Positions 11,715 to 24,679 of a stretch of 64,000 nt of DNA are shown here, one piece after another (position 1 is the first letter of the stretch; each line of letters opens with the position of its first letter). A model generated the notes under the pieces. The model saw only the letters and a list, made by a program, of their open reading frames with translations. It was not told the DNA's origin and searched no databases. Source of the DNA: Aphrophora alni. Taxonomy: Eukaryota > Arthropoda > Insecta > Hemiptera > Aphrophoridae. Both the position numbers and the translations under genes were made by a program. The DNA is taken from assembly GCA_963513935.1 (NCBI GenBank), contig OY740768.1, positions 35,648,216-35,712,215 on the forward strand, written 5' to 3'.

Positions 11715-11945
11715 GATAAAATGGCAAGAAACCTGTAGGCTATGAGCGCCTTTTAAAAAAGAAAAAATGGAGTAAAATACAAACCTCCCAGCTCTCGAAT
11801 AATCGAATAGCGTTAAGGTTGGAAGACAAAAGAGTTGATTAAGAGATAGGAGAGATGAAAGAGAGGGATCTAACCCAAAATGAAAAGCTAGGATCTACGT
11901 CAGGATTGCCACGGTTGTACTCACTGTAGATGAGCCCCTGAGGGA
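11715..11945 (+). repeat. Dispersed short repeat, copy B
   Basis: Second member of the family at 1668-1910 and 23090-23350. It shares the AATAGCGTTAAGGTTGGAAG block, AGAGATAGGAGAGATGAAAG, a B-box-like GGATCTAACCC and GGATTGCCACG, and it ends with CTCACTGTAGATGAGCCCCTG, matched in copy C by CTTACCATAGTGAGCACCT. The A-box-like word is degraded here. Divergence between copies is high, so the insertions are old. Confidence 0.7.
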
Positions 11946-13249
11946 AATTAAATTTCAAACAGTGTTTCAAATAATGGGGCTGCAAAACTATAAAAGAGAA
12001 AGATCAGTTAGATGACGAATTACATTAATTACAAATTGTAACTAAAAACTAGTTCTTTATTTGAATACTGCGTATGTAAGTTACAATATTTTGTCACTTC
12101 AACGAGACGCAATGTAGCTTTCAATGAAGGTTTCTTAATTAATTACCTGAATAATCTAATTATCATTACAACTATAACTTCAGCTATTGCCAATTTTGTG
12201 CCAGCACATTCAAATCAGGCTGATACATTAAATATACCGTCATATCGTTTTCACTTATAAAACCTGATACCACAAAGTACTTATTGTCAACTATCCTAAC
12301 AATTTTGTTTATTTTATTGTTGGTTTGACCTCATGATGACCGAGGACAACCTAAACTAAGAAACCTAATTCTAATGAGCAATCATATTTAACTCCAGAAC
12401 ACAAGCAAGCCAATTTTGCAACGTGGAACATTATTCCTAAACACTAATTACCCCACTTACGATCTTAAGAGAGTATGGGAGCTACACACAATAAACATTA
12501 TTAGGAATAAAGTAACTCTGACAAAAATGAAATTACAATATCAGAATAATACTATAATACCTTCCTTTATAAATTATTTTAGTCAAAAATTTGTTTAAAA
12601 AGGTGGGAAGTGTTTATGACAGAAGTTTTGTGTCTGCTCCAGTTTTCAACATATGTGTTGAAACAATTTAGGTTATAAGAATGAAATGTTATAAATTAAT
12701 CAAATTACAAGAAAACTTGGTTAATACTTTTAAAGTACAATGTAATTTGAGATATGAACCAATACTGCAACTAGGTAAAAACTTAGTTTAATATCCTAAC
12801 ATGAAGTGTGACAGGTTGTATATATATGAGCTATATTATATAATTTTATAGGAATTGAGTTTTTAGCGACTTTTTGAATACTACTGAGTTTATTATGTCA
12901 ATATTTTCCTGAGGTGTATGCCAGAGCTATGACTGGATATGAATGCATGATATAAACTTGCAGAAAAATAGTGATTTTAGTACGATGTGCTGGAGTAATT
13001 AACGATTGGATAAATAATGAGGTAGAGTATATATTAGCAATTACTTTCTACGACGCTTACCCAAACTTCTACAAAGCCATGTGCTACAATATGCTACATT
13101 TGCTGATGATGTATGACAATTGAGTTCATTTTTTGAAGTGAATACTTCTTTACGCTCGGTAGGCAATTTTTTTGGTGCTGTTAAATCGATGTGGTGAAAG
13201 GAAAAATCGTCACGAAAATAATAATAACAGTATACATACAACGACGGTT
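11946..13249. other. AT-rich stretch, nothing recognised
   Basis: Includes a 60-codon chance frame at 12416-12598 with no similarity I recognise. No repeat or regulatory cluster is visible. Confidence 0.5.
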
Positions 13250-13945
13250 ATATATTAAAACTAAATATCTACGAAAAAGATTGCACTAACTTTCTCAAAC
13301 TCATATACATAGTCAAACTAAAATCAATGTAAAAATATTGCACTAACTTTCTCACATACCCATATATATTAAAACTAAAAATATTACACTAACTTTCTCA
13401 AAATTCACATACATGGTCAAACTAAAATCAATGCAAAAATATTGCAGACAATTTCTCATATACCTATACATATTAAAACTAAAATCTACGAAAAATATTG
13501 CACTAACTTTCAAACTCATATACATATTCAAACTAAAATAAATGCAAAAATATTGCACAAACTTTCTCACATATCCATCTTATTTTAAAACAACCATGTA
13601 TGAAAAATATTGCACTAACTTTCTCAAACTCATATATAGTCAAACCAAAATCAATGCAGAAATATTGCACAAACTTTCTCACATACCCATACATAATAAA
13701 ACAAAAATCTACTAAAAATATTGCACTAACTTTTTCAAACTCATATACATAGTCAAACTAAAATAAATGCAAAAAATATTGCACAAAATTTCTCACGTAC
13801 CTATACATATTAAAATAAAAAATCTACGAAACATATAGCACTAACTTTCTCCAACCACAAACATAGTTAAAATAAAATCAATGCAAAAATATCGCACAAA
13901 CATTCTCACATACCCATTTAAGTTATATTAAAACTAGAAATCTAA
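13250..13945. repeat. Satellite-like tandem array of alternating 56/57-bp monomers
   Basis: The word TTGCAC or a one-base variant recurs at 13281, 13338, 13384, 13442, 13498, 13553, 13610, 13665, 13721, 13779, 13836 and 13892, that is every 55-58 bp except one short 46-bp unit. Two monomer types alternate. One has CTACGAAAAATATTGCACTA followed by TCAAACTCATATACATAG; the other has AATGCAAAAATATTGCACAA followed by TCTCACATACCCATAC. The true unit is therefore a dimer of about 113 bp, present about six times. The period is near a multiple of three, which explains the repetitive minus-strand frame inside it. That frame is not a gene. Confidence 0.93.
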
Positions 13946-14071
13946 TCAAGTCACACTAATAATCAATGCAAAATATAATTAATAATTAATTGTATTACAT
14001 TTATTGAAAGTTTAAAATTTTTTGAAATTGACAAGTTTTCACTTATTTCTATCGTCCCGCGACAGTAACAT

Positions 14072-14087
14072 TTTTTTTTTTTTTTAA

Positions 14088-14131
<44 letters not shown>

Positions 14132-14143
14132 TTTTTTTTTTTT
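14072..14143. repeat. TA microsatellite flanked by T runs
   Basis: A run of T, then about 45 bp of alternating TA, then another run of T. It is a simple repeat and possible slippage hotspot. Confidence 0.95.
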
Positions 14144-15470
14144 ACATCTATATTGTCGAGAGAATACACAAATCGAGAAAGAATGCATAAAATAAAATAT
14201 TCTAGCGTAGCAATATAACGAAACTAAACTTGTATATTACAAAAACAGAAATTACGATATTTGTAATTATAACATTAGACTGTAAATCATTGTCCAATGA
14301 AATATGATAATGAAGTTTGATTGCAACAAGTTGAATACCTTGTATTTGTATTTTGTAATATGTGCATAGTATAAAATACAAATACTAGACAATTAGATCA
14401 TTTCAGATACTAAATTTAAAAAAAACCAACGAAACAAATATATTAGAAGACAGACATCATTCGTAGAAATGATACCCAGAGATATCTCAAATCCTGAAAA
14501 AAAAATCAAAAATAAATGTAAAACATAACTCTAGTGCTACTCAGAACTCTATGTAAAGCCAGAAGTCACACAATTATCAATCAATTTTGATGCATTGTCT
14601 TTTTACGGCATTTGGTAATTACATTTTGCAAGACTTGTAACGCCAATTTATGTATAAGTTCAGAGTATTGTAAATCAGTAAAATGGTGCTTAGGACTGCT
14701 AAAGCATGAGGAATTCCAATTCAATTGTATAACAAATTTGGGAGAATTTTAAAGTAATCGTTAATGAGGCTAAGAAATTAACTACATCAAAACACGACGG
14801 TATAATTCTGTTGTATAAATAGATTTTTTACTTTCCGTTAAAATGTCATATCGATGTCATATTTTTGGATGTTTGAAAATGAATGGTGTAAATCTTAGAG
14901 TACTTTAGTTTCTGAGGAACAACTCATATTTTGGATGTCTCACTGAAATATGAGAAGTCCAAGATCAATACTTATATAGATAAATATTTTGTTCGGGTGT
15001 TTATGCAAAACAAATATTATTACAAAGTCACATAATAACTAAATCCTATGATGACGTATCAGTTTGATTAAATTGTATAAAGAAATTCAGAATTAAAAAG
15101 ATTCCAATACCATGTAGATAATGACTAATTTATGAATGTTGCCCAAAATTTACTAAATACAAAGTTTTATTGCAGATATGATGATCATAACTTTGAAAGT
15201 ATTTCATAATAACTGATGAAGATTAGAAGCTTAAAAAGTAAACTTTCATTTTGTTCCAATTTGACACCCCAAAAATAAGTGACTTAAAAAGTAGAAATTT
15301 AGAAAAATTCGTTTGTTTTGGGATATAAAAATAAAATACTTCATTAATATTATTAAGGTTATGTTTTAAAGTTATGTAGTTTAGATTTATCAACTTGGAA
15401 TAGTTTTGAATAGTTAATAAACTGTAAATGAGGATTAACCACTAAACACAGAGCATTTTTTTACGATATT
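14144..15470. other. AT-rich stretch, nothing recognised
   Basis: Low complexity, no open frame of note, no repeat family found. Confidence 0.5.
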
Positions 15471-15476
15471 GCGGAG

Positions 15477-15510
15477 TGCGGGATCTGTCACAGTAGATGA
15501 CAGATCCGCA
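15477..15510. other. GC-richer hairpin
   Basis: GGATCTGTCA (15481-15490), a 7-nt loop CAGTAGA, then TGACAGATCC (15498-15507) form a perfect 10-bp stem. TGCG and GCA extend it by three more pairs around one bulged G. The stem is much richer in GC than its surroundings. The role is unknown. Confidence 0.7.
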
Positions 15511-15687
15511 TATTTAGAAGAACAGATGTTTATTTGGACAGAATTTAAGGACAAACAATTAGAACTTGAGAATCTATGCCTTAGGATTCGGCAACATTTC
15601 AAACATAATGGAATTGTATTATGCTTTTAAATATAATATTTTGAAAAGAGTTCAAACTTTTCTCTGCTGAAGTTGATTGAAGGAATA

Positions 15688-15722
15688 ATAGGCTAGAATA
15701 GCCTATGCTGAGGCAGCATAGG
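15688..15722. other. Two overlapping inverted repeats
   Basis: ATAGGCTA-GAA-TAGCCTAT (15688-15706) and CCTATGCTG-AGG-CAGCATAGG (15702-15722) are perfect 8-bp and 9-bp inverted repeats with 3-nt loops that share the bases CCTAT. Only one hairpin could form at a time on a single strand. The role is unknown. Confidence 0.65.
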
Positions 15723-18700
15723 ATAAAATTGAACCAATATAGATCTTGTACATCAACAGCCTATTTATTGGTAGAAAACTATTATTGTCATTGATATCGG
15801 AAAAAACTTACGACGAGCTGCTTTCATTCCGCCTATTCCATGGCTGACATGTTGGAGGAGTTCAGTTTACTTGAATCACTATTAATACCGAGGCACCTAA
15901 TTTGGGCTTTCAATGCTGAGAGAGACTTAATAGGTGTCAGTTTTACTTTGGGTTTGTTGAGTGTTGTTGCAAATTTATGGGTTTTGTTTTATCCTGGTTT
16001 CCTGCAATACTACATTTCCTGACCCATAATTCTTTTGTACTCCACTGGCTGTAGTAATGGTTGTTACCACATGATCGAGGTTAAGTGATGGGTAATAAAT
16101 GTTGGCTGTATCGGTATATAATCACAGGACGACGGTATGGTAGAATGGAATGTCGTTAGTATGTTGGAGGTACAACAACGTAACAAGGACTGACCATTAT
16201 GGAAATCCAGTGTCTGTTGAATAAGGTGTTGGGAGAATACCTAAAACCTAGAAAAGTGTAATGTCTTCATAGACAATTGAATTCTACCTCCCTACCTGTT
16301 AATTTTACTTTAACGTAATACAAGTAATCAGTTTTCTATGTGCTAAACTAATAAACTCTTTGCATTAAGTTATTGTAAAAATTAGTGAAAAAAAAACTAA
16401 ACCCAATATATTGTTCCGAAAAGCGATATTTAAGGCATGGCAGATAACTATTCCATCCGAAATAACCTTGGAAGTTCCTCATGAAGTCCAGGTTGTAAGT
16501 TGTTGGGAGAGTTAGCATAGATGTAACATGTAAAGGGACAGACATGAGGTATTTTACAAATACATGATTAGTCAGTTTACTGGGAAACTACGCTATATAC
16601 ATCATCTTCTTCTGCTGCCTTTTCAAAACGAAATAAACCTGCAAAACTAGTGTGCTTCGATGACCACAGCATCTTGATGTACATGCAACCTCTTCTTCAA
16701 CCTATAAAAGTTCTTGCTACTGGATTGCATCTATCGTTTCTGAAACAGAACTAATATTCAGAAATAGTTACAGAGAAATAGTTATATAATTATAATATAC
16801 TATGTACTTAACATTATAGTTACAATCGGGAGTTCTACATCGGACAAAAGTTAGGGACAGTTGTTGTCAATATTTTCCAAGTAGTGATTCGTACCTGCCT
16901 AATGATAATATTAATGTTGATAAAAGAGTTGCATGGGCTCTCCATGTCAGGCCAAAATTATGTGACTAGATTTTTTTTGAACAGTGGTTTTTGTTTTGAG
17001 TTTGTATTTTTGTTAATAGAGTTTGTTTCAATTTATAATAAGTATTTTTTTAATTATTTTCGTAGATTTTTTTGAAGTAGTGATTTATTTTCTTTAGTTT
17101 AGTTTTGTATAATGTTTTGTAAAACGTAAAATAGAAGAAAATACAATTTTAAAGAATGTGTTGTTTGTTAAACATAAAATTTAAGTCTTCGAGTATATAC
17201 CCTGGTGATTTATTCGCAGTTTTAGTCTGTGGAATTGAGTAATCTTACTGTAGTTTTAGATATACAGCAATATAACAATCTTTCTAAGTAGTGGTGTATG
17301 TATTGTATATGTATTTATATGTATATAAAGCATGTGTATCGTGGTAACTGTTATCAACTCAAGTTTACTTGTCTTATTGAGCTATTGGTGTAATTTATGG
17401 AGCTATGGTGTAATAACTAGTATATAATGATGTCTTTACATTATTTAATTCATGTATATATCTTAAATAATTCCGTTTATTAATTGAAAATAGTCATTTT
17501 TTGGATTAGGGTCGATATTAGATATATTATATTTTTCAATATAGATGTAGAATATTTAAATATACGTAAACAAACCGAACTGAATTATAGGAGATATATA
17601 TATTTGTGAGTCAGTTTCCTATCTAGGATGAATTTAGTTGGCTTGCCCAGGGAAAATCTTCATTAAATAATATAAGAGTACCCAATGGTGTGCGTGTCGC
17701 TTAGAGAACGAAAACGTGTTTCGTACTTTGGCACAATCACTTTTACTCTCCAGGAGTATGAGGTATTGTGACCATTTATATAAGTAAAACATTGTTAGAA
17801 GTGTTACCAGAACAAATAAGTGGATGCACCAACACAATAGAAGCTATTTAATTATATCAACTGAAGAATTTTCTAAACAGACTTGGATAATTAAAAACTA
17901 TTGTTTAGAAAAATCAATATGGATATTACATCTGAAATTGGCTTTTGCCGATTTGTTAGAAATTAGAGGATATATACGTGCATAAGAGGTATTGAAACAA
18001 AGTATTTATATGCGTTAGATACTAATATACAATGTTATTGACTTGGTAGTTATAAGTAGGGGTTGATTAAATTTCAACATGTACTCAACTACTATGAAAT
18101 TCAGTTGTGTACAAGCTACTGATTAAGGAACTTTCAAACACCGATAAGGGAATTATATCTGTCATGGTAAAGTATCTATCATTGATAGTAATTATCTTTA
18201 ATAATTTACGGGAAATATATTTATCTGAATCTCTACAAAACTTTACTGTTGCAGAGGTAAACGAACGTAAAGACAGATATAAACAAAACAACTGTCTATG
18301 ACTATATTAGATATCTGCAGGGTCGGTGGAAGTATTACCAAGCTGTGGAAGTATTCTGGGACAATGAGATAACCGGAATAAATGATTTGGAATAATCACA
18401 GTTCAAATGGTACAAACTACCAGGAAAGAAATAAAATCATCCGAACTATAACAACATATATTTTTAATATAGTAGTGCTCACAGTATGAAATGGTACAGC
18501 TGACAAAAATTGGCGCTTCTGGAATTCACATTTTACAGTGAATTTAATACAAAATCGGAAACAAAACTGTAGGGTATAAATATAGGCTACTGAAACATTT
18601 AAACACGATAATTTATTTAGATTAAAATTAGAGTTTTAAGAATTTTATATTTTTAAGACTTCTGGTGGAAATCAACAGTATTGTCGAATACGTTTAAATG

Positions 18701-18899
18701 GTGTATTTATAGGAAAAGGTTTTTAAGTACAACCTTAATTCTGTTTTCGTCAAATATGACTTAGTAGTTTCCACTGTAAAATGGAAAATTGTGGTTCCAA
18801 GCAGAATTATAGTAGATACAAAATAGTGTTGAAACAGCTGATAACCACATGTCGGTTATATATGTGGTACGAAACCATAGTGCTGAACATACAAAATGT
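15723..18899. other. Moderately AT-rich stretch, no gene supported
   Basis: Contains short frames, for example 15840-16022 whose C-terminal half is hydrophobic, and 16348-16545 and 16884-17075 on either strand. None has homology I recognise, splice context or neighbours that would support it. Parts of 16030-16260 look like unique sequence of normal complexity. Confidence 0.4.
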
Positions 18900-20252
18900 T
18901 ATTTAGATTTTTGATAAGAAGAGAGCTGGATCAACGTAATCAGCTCAGTTGTAATCATGTTTGTAAGACAGGACTATTTTTAGTTCGTGTTTCTGTTGAA
19001 ATTTCGTGTATAATTTTGAAAGCTTTATTTACAAAGCTACAGAATCTTTGAATACTATAATTCTAGTTGCAAAAATTGTGATGCTTCTACACCGTAAAAA
19101 TATTTAGATTTATGGTTACAAAGAGAAAAACTGCTGAATCATAGCAACCAATTTATGACTTAACAACTTCTGAAGAATAAACATATATGTACGTAGATAT
19201 ATTTAGCGTACTTATATAAGAAGAGAACTGTAATCAGATCAAAGCACCCAGCTAAGTTGTAGTTATGTTTGTAACTCAGGGCTATTCTCAGTTTGTGTTT
19301 CTGTTTCATTTTTACAAAACTACAGAACCGTAGAACTCTGTAATTCTAGCAGATATATTTTAATCCATCTAAACCGTGAAAAGATCTAGATTTATGACTA
19401 CAAAGAGAAAAACTGCTGAATCATGGCAAGCAATTTATTACTTTAAAAACTCCAAAGAATAATCAAAAATGTACGTATATATTTAGCGTATTTAGATTTG
19501 CATAAGCTGCAACCAGAAGATCAAATTATCCACCTCAGTTGTAGTTATGTTTGAAAGTCAGGACTCTTTCTAGACCGGGAAAATATCCAGATTCATGGCT
19601 ACAGAGAGAAAATCTGCTGATTAATAGCAACCAATTTAAGACTTAAAAAATTCCTAAGAATAAACATATACGTAAGTACCGATAGATTTAGAATTGTTTA
19701 TAGTTGGATAGACGTGAGCTGGATCAAAGTACGGTAACCCGTTCAGTCGTAGTTATGTTTGTAAGTCAGGACTATCCTCAGTTCTTGTTTCTGTTTCATT
19801 CTGAAAGCTTTATTTACAAAGCTACAAAATATTAGAATTCTATAATTCTAGCTGTAAAAAAATGTGATGCTTCCAGACCAGAAAAAGATCCATAATCGTG
19901 ACTAATGCGAGAAAAACCGCTGAATCATGGCAACAAATTTAAGACATAAAAACCATAGAAGAATAAACATATATGTACGTAGAGATTTAAGGTACTTAGA
20001 GTTGTATAATAAGAAAGCTACAACCAGAAGATCAAAGAAACCAGCTCAGTTGTAGTCATGTTTGTAAGTCAGGACTATTCTCAGTTCGTGTTTCTGTTTC
20101 ATTTTGAAACCTTTATTTATTAAGCTACAGAATATAAGATCCTATAATTCTAGCTGCATGATCCTATAATAAACTGTATTGCTTCTAGATCGAAAAACGA
20201 TCTACCTTCATGGCTGCAGTGACAAAAACTGCTGAATCTTGGCAACCAGCTG
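18900..20252. repeat. Tandem array of five ~300-bp repeats
   Basis: The anchor ATGTTTGTAAGTCAGGACT or a close variant occurs at 18958, 19265, 19547, 19755 and 20058. Each copy continues with a CAGTTTGTGTTTCTGTTTCA block, TTTACAAAGCTACAGAA, AATTCTAGCTG, a TTCTAGACCG block, ACAAAGAGAAAAACTGCTGA, ATCATGGCAACCAATTT and ACATATATGTACGTA. The third copy is about 208 bp long because it has lost the stretch between GTCAGGACT and TTCTAGACCG. The last copy has a small internal duplication of the GATCCTATAAT word. Copies are clearly diverged. No open frame runs through the unit, so this is a non-coding minisatellite or a locally amplified fragment. Confidence 0.93.
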
Positions 20253-21960
20253 AATGAAGTTGTAATAAAAACCGTGTGAAACCAATAAATTTAAATGTAG
20301 TAGAATCAAATGCTTTAGAACCACGAGACGGCAGTTTTATGATTAGCTAATCTTTTGTCACAATTACTTATAATTACAAGTTTTTTAGATTCTCATCAGT
20401 AAAGCATATGTATTTTGTATTTCATCTGAAGTAAGATGATGTATTTCACTTCTGATTTATAATAAAAGAAAAAGTTATACAAAGTTTTATTTTTGTATGT
20501 AAAAGTGGTATTTTAACTCTGTAAATGAAATTTCTTTAAGTATTACACCAAAGATCTGTTGTAAAACCAATCTGGCTTGTAATATTTTGAATAAAAATTT
20601 AAGGGCCAAGATATTATGACGTTTGAGGGATTATATTTTGAGCCTGATATAGGTCAAACACAAAATGTAATATATTATATGATATAATATATTATATAAT
20701 ATACTGTACATCAAAGAAATTATGCTGTAGATTTCCAACAAATCTGTGATATTTACAGGGTAAGTTTATAACCAAGGCACAAACTTTCACTCTTCAACTT
20801 CTGATTATTGCGTTCGTCTCTTTTGCTCACATCTTTAAATAGGATTATTTAAATACACTACAGTTTCCAATTGTAAATTATTAAATGCAGAGAGAAATTT
20901 TCGTACTACTACTACAAGAAAGATACCAGAAGCAGAAGTAAGTTAAAAGTCAAGACGGTTTTATTATAATAATGGTTGAGCAAAATTAAATTGTTGCGAA
21001 TCGAAAACAGTAAACTTGAACTGTCATACAGAAGTCTAATCAATCTTCAATCACATGTAGATATTGAGGAACTCGTGTGTTCATCATTAGGCTACTCAAA
21101 TTATCTAATGAACTAAGCTTATATAAATGTAGCTTCGAAAATGAAATAAGGGATTCTACGAAAATCTACTGTATACAAATATACACCACTGATAACTTTT
21201 GAGAAAAAAATAATATAAAAAAATCTTTTCATCCATAACCTCTAAAGGTTAATTATGCAGACTGACTAGTGGAATGTTATTAAAGAATAACTGAGAACCA
21301 TGAGGAAGATCGAAAATTACAGAAGATTTTTTTAATCAAAACAGAGTTACATTTGACCATGATGATGTAATGCATCATCCTCTATTATATAAGACTTCAA
21401 ATTCCTACATACTGTACAAATAACTGCCACAATAAAAGGTAACAGTTTGTGCTGCTGTCATTAAATATTGTGATTATTGTATCTGATAAGATAATATCAG
21501 TCAATAATATCAGATATAACTCAACAATACATATTCTCTATGCTAATGTTGTGGTAGAACCGATAGATAGAGGAACTGTCGAACCGTTGTATTGGCATCT
21601 TCGTACTTTCGTGGACTCTTAAGATGTATAAAATTATAAAATATACGTAACTATTATTAAGGAGCTAACCTACAGATTTTTTTTTATTCTCTCGACTATT
21701 AAACAGATCACCACTGAAGAGGAAGACACTATTCTATTCTAGATCTATTCCAAGATACTACTTTTGGATGGCTTATGAGATTTGATGTTTCGTTATAATA
21801 CATTCGTTGCTATTTCCCGGGACATAATTATTTATTCCCATAATTTAGGATTCAATTACATATTCGTTTAATATTACATTTTAGGTTGTTTTTTTTTAAT
21901 TAATAACCCAAATTCAGTTTTATTTGTAATTAATTTATTGTTTACAATAAAATGTCACTT
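20253..21960. other. AT-rich stretch, nothing firm
   Basis: Holds an AT palindrome near 20667-20702 and a short inverted repeat GATGATG/CATCATC at 21361-21379. No gene is seen. Confidence 0.45.
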
Positions 21961-21968
21961 AATATTGG

Positions 21969-21970
21969 AA

Positions 21971-22050
<80 letters not shown>
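21969..22050. repeat. Compound TA-CA-TA microsatellite
   Basis: A TA run, then about nine CA units, then a longer TA run. Simple repeat. Confidence 0.97.
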
Positions 22051-22054
<4 letters not shown>

Positions 22055-23089
22055 CGTTTCATTGTTGAGTTTTACTTATTTCCTGTGTAACTTTTTAAAA
22101 CAGATAGTTCTTTCTTTGTGGTCCTTTGAAGACACCCTAGTTGTGCAATCAATTTTTTTCCCATCTGAATTAGTACTCTAGACCATACTACATTTATATA
22201 TTGAAATACTTCCATTTCTGTGTTACAAAATACTCTCCTGTTTCTCAGCTAAATTGTTGAAATATTCTCTTAAAGATAGCAAAATTTCATACATATTTGT
22301 GTCATAGAATACACATTTCATTTTCATTTTTTCCAGCTGTACATAGCCTATATTTTTTTTAATGATTTATTTGGTTATTTTTATTCTTATTTGTGTAAGA
22401 TCTATTTTTTACAGACCACTAGTAAACCTCATATCCAAAAATTATAGTAACAAATTAGTTTCTATTATTTTTTTTTAAACATTTTGTATTTTTTATAGTG
22501 TTAGGATAAGTCACTCTACTTTCAGAGTGAAATAAAGTTTGTAAATTAGAGTGTGAATTGCAATATTTATTATTAAATATAATTATATAATGTTTTATAA
22601 AAAATAATTAAATGTATGTAATTCCTTCTTAGACTGTATTGTGTTAATTTCAGATATTTAAAAAAAAAAGTGTTGTTTCTTGGAGGTCACAAAAAGTTTA
22701 ATGGATATTATCAAACCCCAGAAATTTAAGTTATTTCAATTAGCAATATTTGCCATTTAGCTTGCTTTGAGTGAACAGCATTTGTCTTAAACTAAATATA
22801 TATAAAAAAAAAAGACAACTTAAGTTTCATTAGGCGATATCGAAAGAGGTAAGAATAAAACAATGAAAAGAGAGAGAAAGATGCAATGACCTTTCTATAA
22901 ATGTAATGACCTTTTCAGAATATGAAATATTTTTCTTAAAAAAAAAAAAAAAAACATTCTGGATTATTATTTGTTTTTGTTTATACACCTATATTTCATA
23001 GTAAAATGTCAATTAAGTATTTTCATACTAGTTGAAAAAGAAGGGCGAATTATGGTCAATTTTGTTTTCATCAATGCTGAAATTCAACT
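22051..23089. other. AT-rich stretch with A17 run
   Basis: No coding signal. A poly-A run lies at about 22938-22955. Confidence 0.5.
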
Positions 23090-23350
23090 TTTTCATTGAA
23101 AAATCTCTCGGTCATCATTGCCATTTGCCTCATGAAAAAAAAAGAAGATAAGAACATAAAATAAACATGCCTTAGTCCTCGAATACCCTAATAGCATCGT
23201 GGTCGTAAGAGAATAAGAGTTGGTCAAAAGAGACCTGATAGGAAAGATGAAAGGCAATTATCTAATACAATACAAATAAAAATATGTAGATACATCTAGA
23301 GTCCTGGGGATTCCCAAACCCGCACTTACCATAGTGAGCACCTAAGAGTT
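23090..23350 (+). repeat. Dispersed short repeat, copy C
   Basis: Third member of the family. It has the head CTCTCGGTCATC, CTCGAATACCCTAATAGCAT, GTAAGAGAATAAGAGTTGGT, TGATAGGAAAGATGAAAGG and a 3' part CTTACCATAGTGAGCACCT. TGGTCAAAAG fits the pol III A-box consensus as in copy A, while the B-box position is eroded. It lies in the same orientation as copy B and opposite to copy A. Confidence 0.7.
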
Positions 23351-24239
23351 ATATTCAGTCATACCATGTTTAATAAACAATAGGCTACTTTTTTCAATTC
23401 AAAATCTTTATAAATAAAAATTCTGATTTTTAATTCTTGTTTATAACGTTTGCACAATTCGTGTCACGTATCAACTCTTTCAAACGAATAAAATAACACT
23501 AAAATTAATTACTTAAATGATCACACATAATTTTTCCTACTTCGTTACCCATTTTTTTGTAGGGTAATGCTTAGCCTAATTTTCTACATTCTTGTTAAAT
23601 ATATATAAATAAAAACTAACAATTATTTTTCTCAACAATTCGTTACTAATAAATAACGCACCAACTCATTATATTGTTGTTCTGTCACTTGCTAAATTCT
23701 ATTATAGTTTTGCCTCCCCTATTAAACTAGGATAGGGTTGTCTATGCATAGACCGTGGGAGTCAGGTAGCTAGGGAGAGACAGGTACAACCGGTATTCTA
23801 TCAACTAACTATCCTTAGACTTTACATCTACTTGTTATCTTCAGTTAGGCATAGACATTCGCATCATCACTACTTTTATCTAGGAATTCCATTTCATAAG
23901 TAAGTTTAAATTTAATTAAACGATATAATTTTAGGTTAAGTAACCTGGTATAGATGGTAATCGATATATTTATTAAACATAGGTTTACAATATTGTTAAA
24001 TAGCATTAAATAATAGTAAGTTATTATAGCTCAAAATTTCAGTTAACTGGTTTTTAATTGTTTAACCAGAATATAAATTAAACTATTTTTTTCCTTTCAT
24101 TTCTAATTTATTACATATAACAGCCTACTGAAAAATATGTTTTAAATAAAAATACAATTTATTTTAACTTTAATCAAATACGATTGGTGAAAACACTTAA
24201 TGTATGCTAATATTTCGGTTTATAGTTTGAATACGAAGT
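23351..24239. other. AT-rich stretch, nothing firm
   Basis: A slightly richer patch at 23690-23900 has no recognisable content. Confidence 0.45.
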
Positions 24240-24244
24240 TGAAA

Positions 24245-24370
24245 CAAGTTTAAAACGTCGCGCCAAAACCCGCGTTGCTCATTGGCTTCAACGAGTCTGA
24301 ACGAAACTAAACGACTAAAAAGGAGGAAGTCGGCTTACTTCAATAGTTAAACTTTCTCCACAATTCGAAT
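24245..24370. promoter_or_regulatory. Promoter-like island with E2F-type and CCAAT words
   Basis: TCGCGCCAAAA (24258-24268) read on the minus strand is TTTTGGCGCGA, an excellent match to the E2F/DP consensus. An inverted CCAAT (ATTGG, 24281-24285) lies 13 bp away, and CpGs are clustered. This combination is common at promoters of replication and cell-cycle genes, but no adjoining transcript or exon is visible, so a promoter call is tentative. Confidence 0.35.
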
Positions 24371-24679
24371 ACGTATGTAAAATAAACCAAATATTTTAAT
24401 TTCTTGGCTGCATTTGATTATTTTTATTTTGGTTACGACAAATTACAAAGAATATACGTTCTTGCCTTTATTCATGACAATAAAAAAAAAAGCTACGAGA
24501 ATTCATTTAAAAAAGATTACAATCCACAATCAGCTAGTTTTTTGTGTGTAATTTAAAACATATGACAAACATAAAATGTTTACTTTTAAACCATTAATGT
24601 TTTAAATCTCATTATGAAAAATTAATTGTAAATAATTAGTGTTTGTTAAATGAGAAACATAACATCTTGAACAAACTGC

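Noticed and set aside
13352..13570. 72-codon minus-strand frame with internal 19-residue periodicity
   Set aside because: The periodicity comes from the 57-bp DNA repeat; other units of the array contain stops and indels.
18900..20252. CRISPR-like appearance of regularly spaced repeats
   Set aside because: Units are ~300 bp, diverged and similar throughout, not short identical repeats with unique spacers; the genome is eukaryotic.
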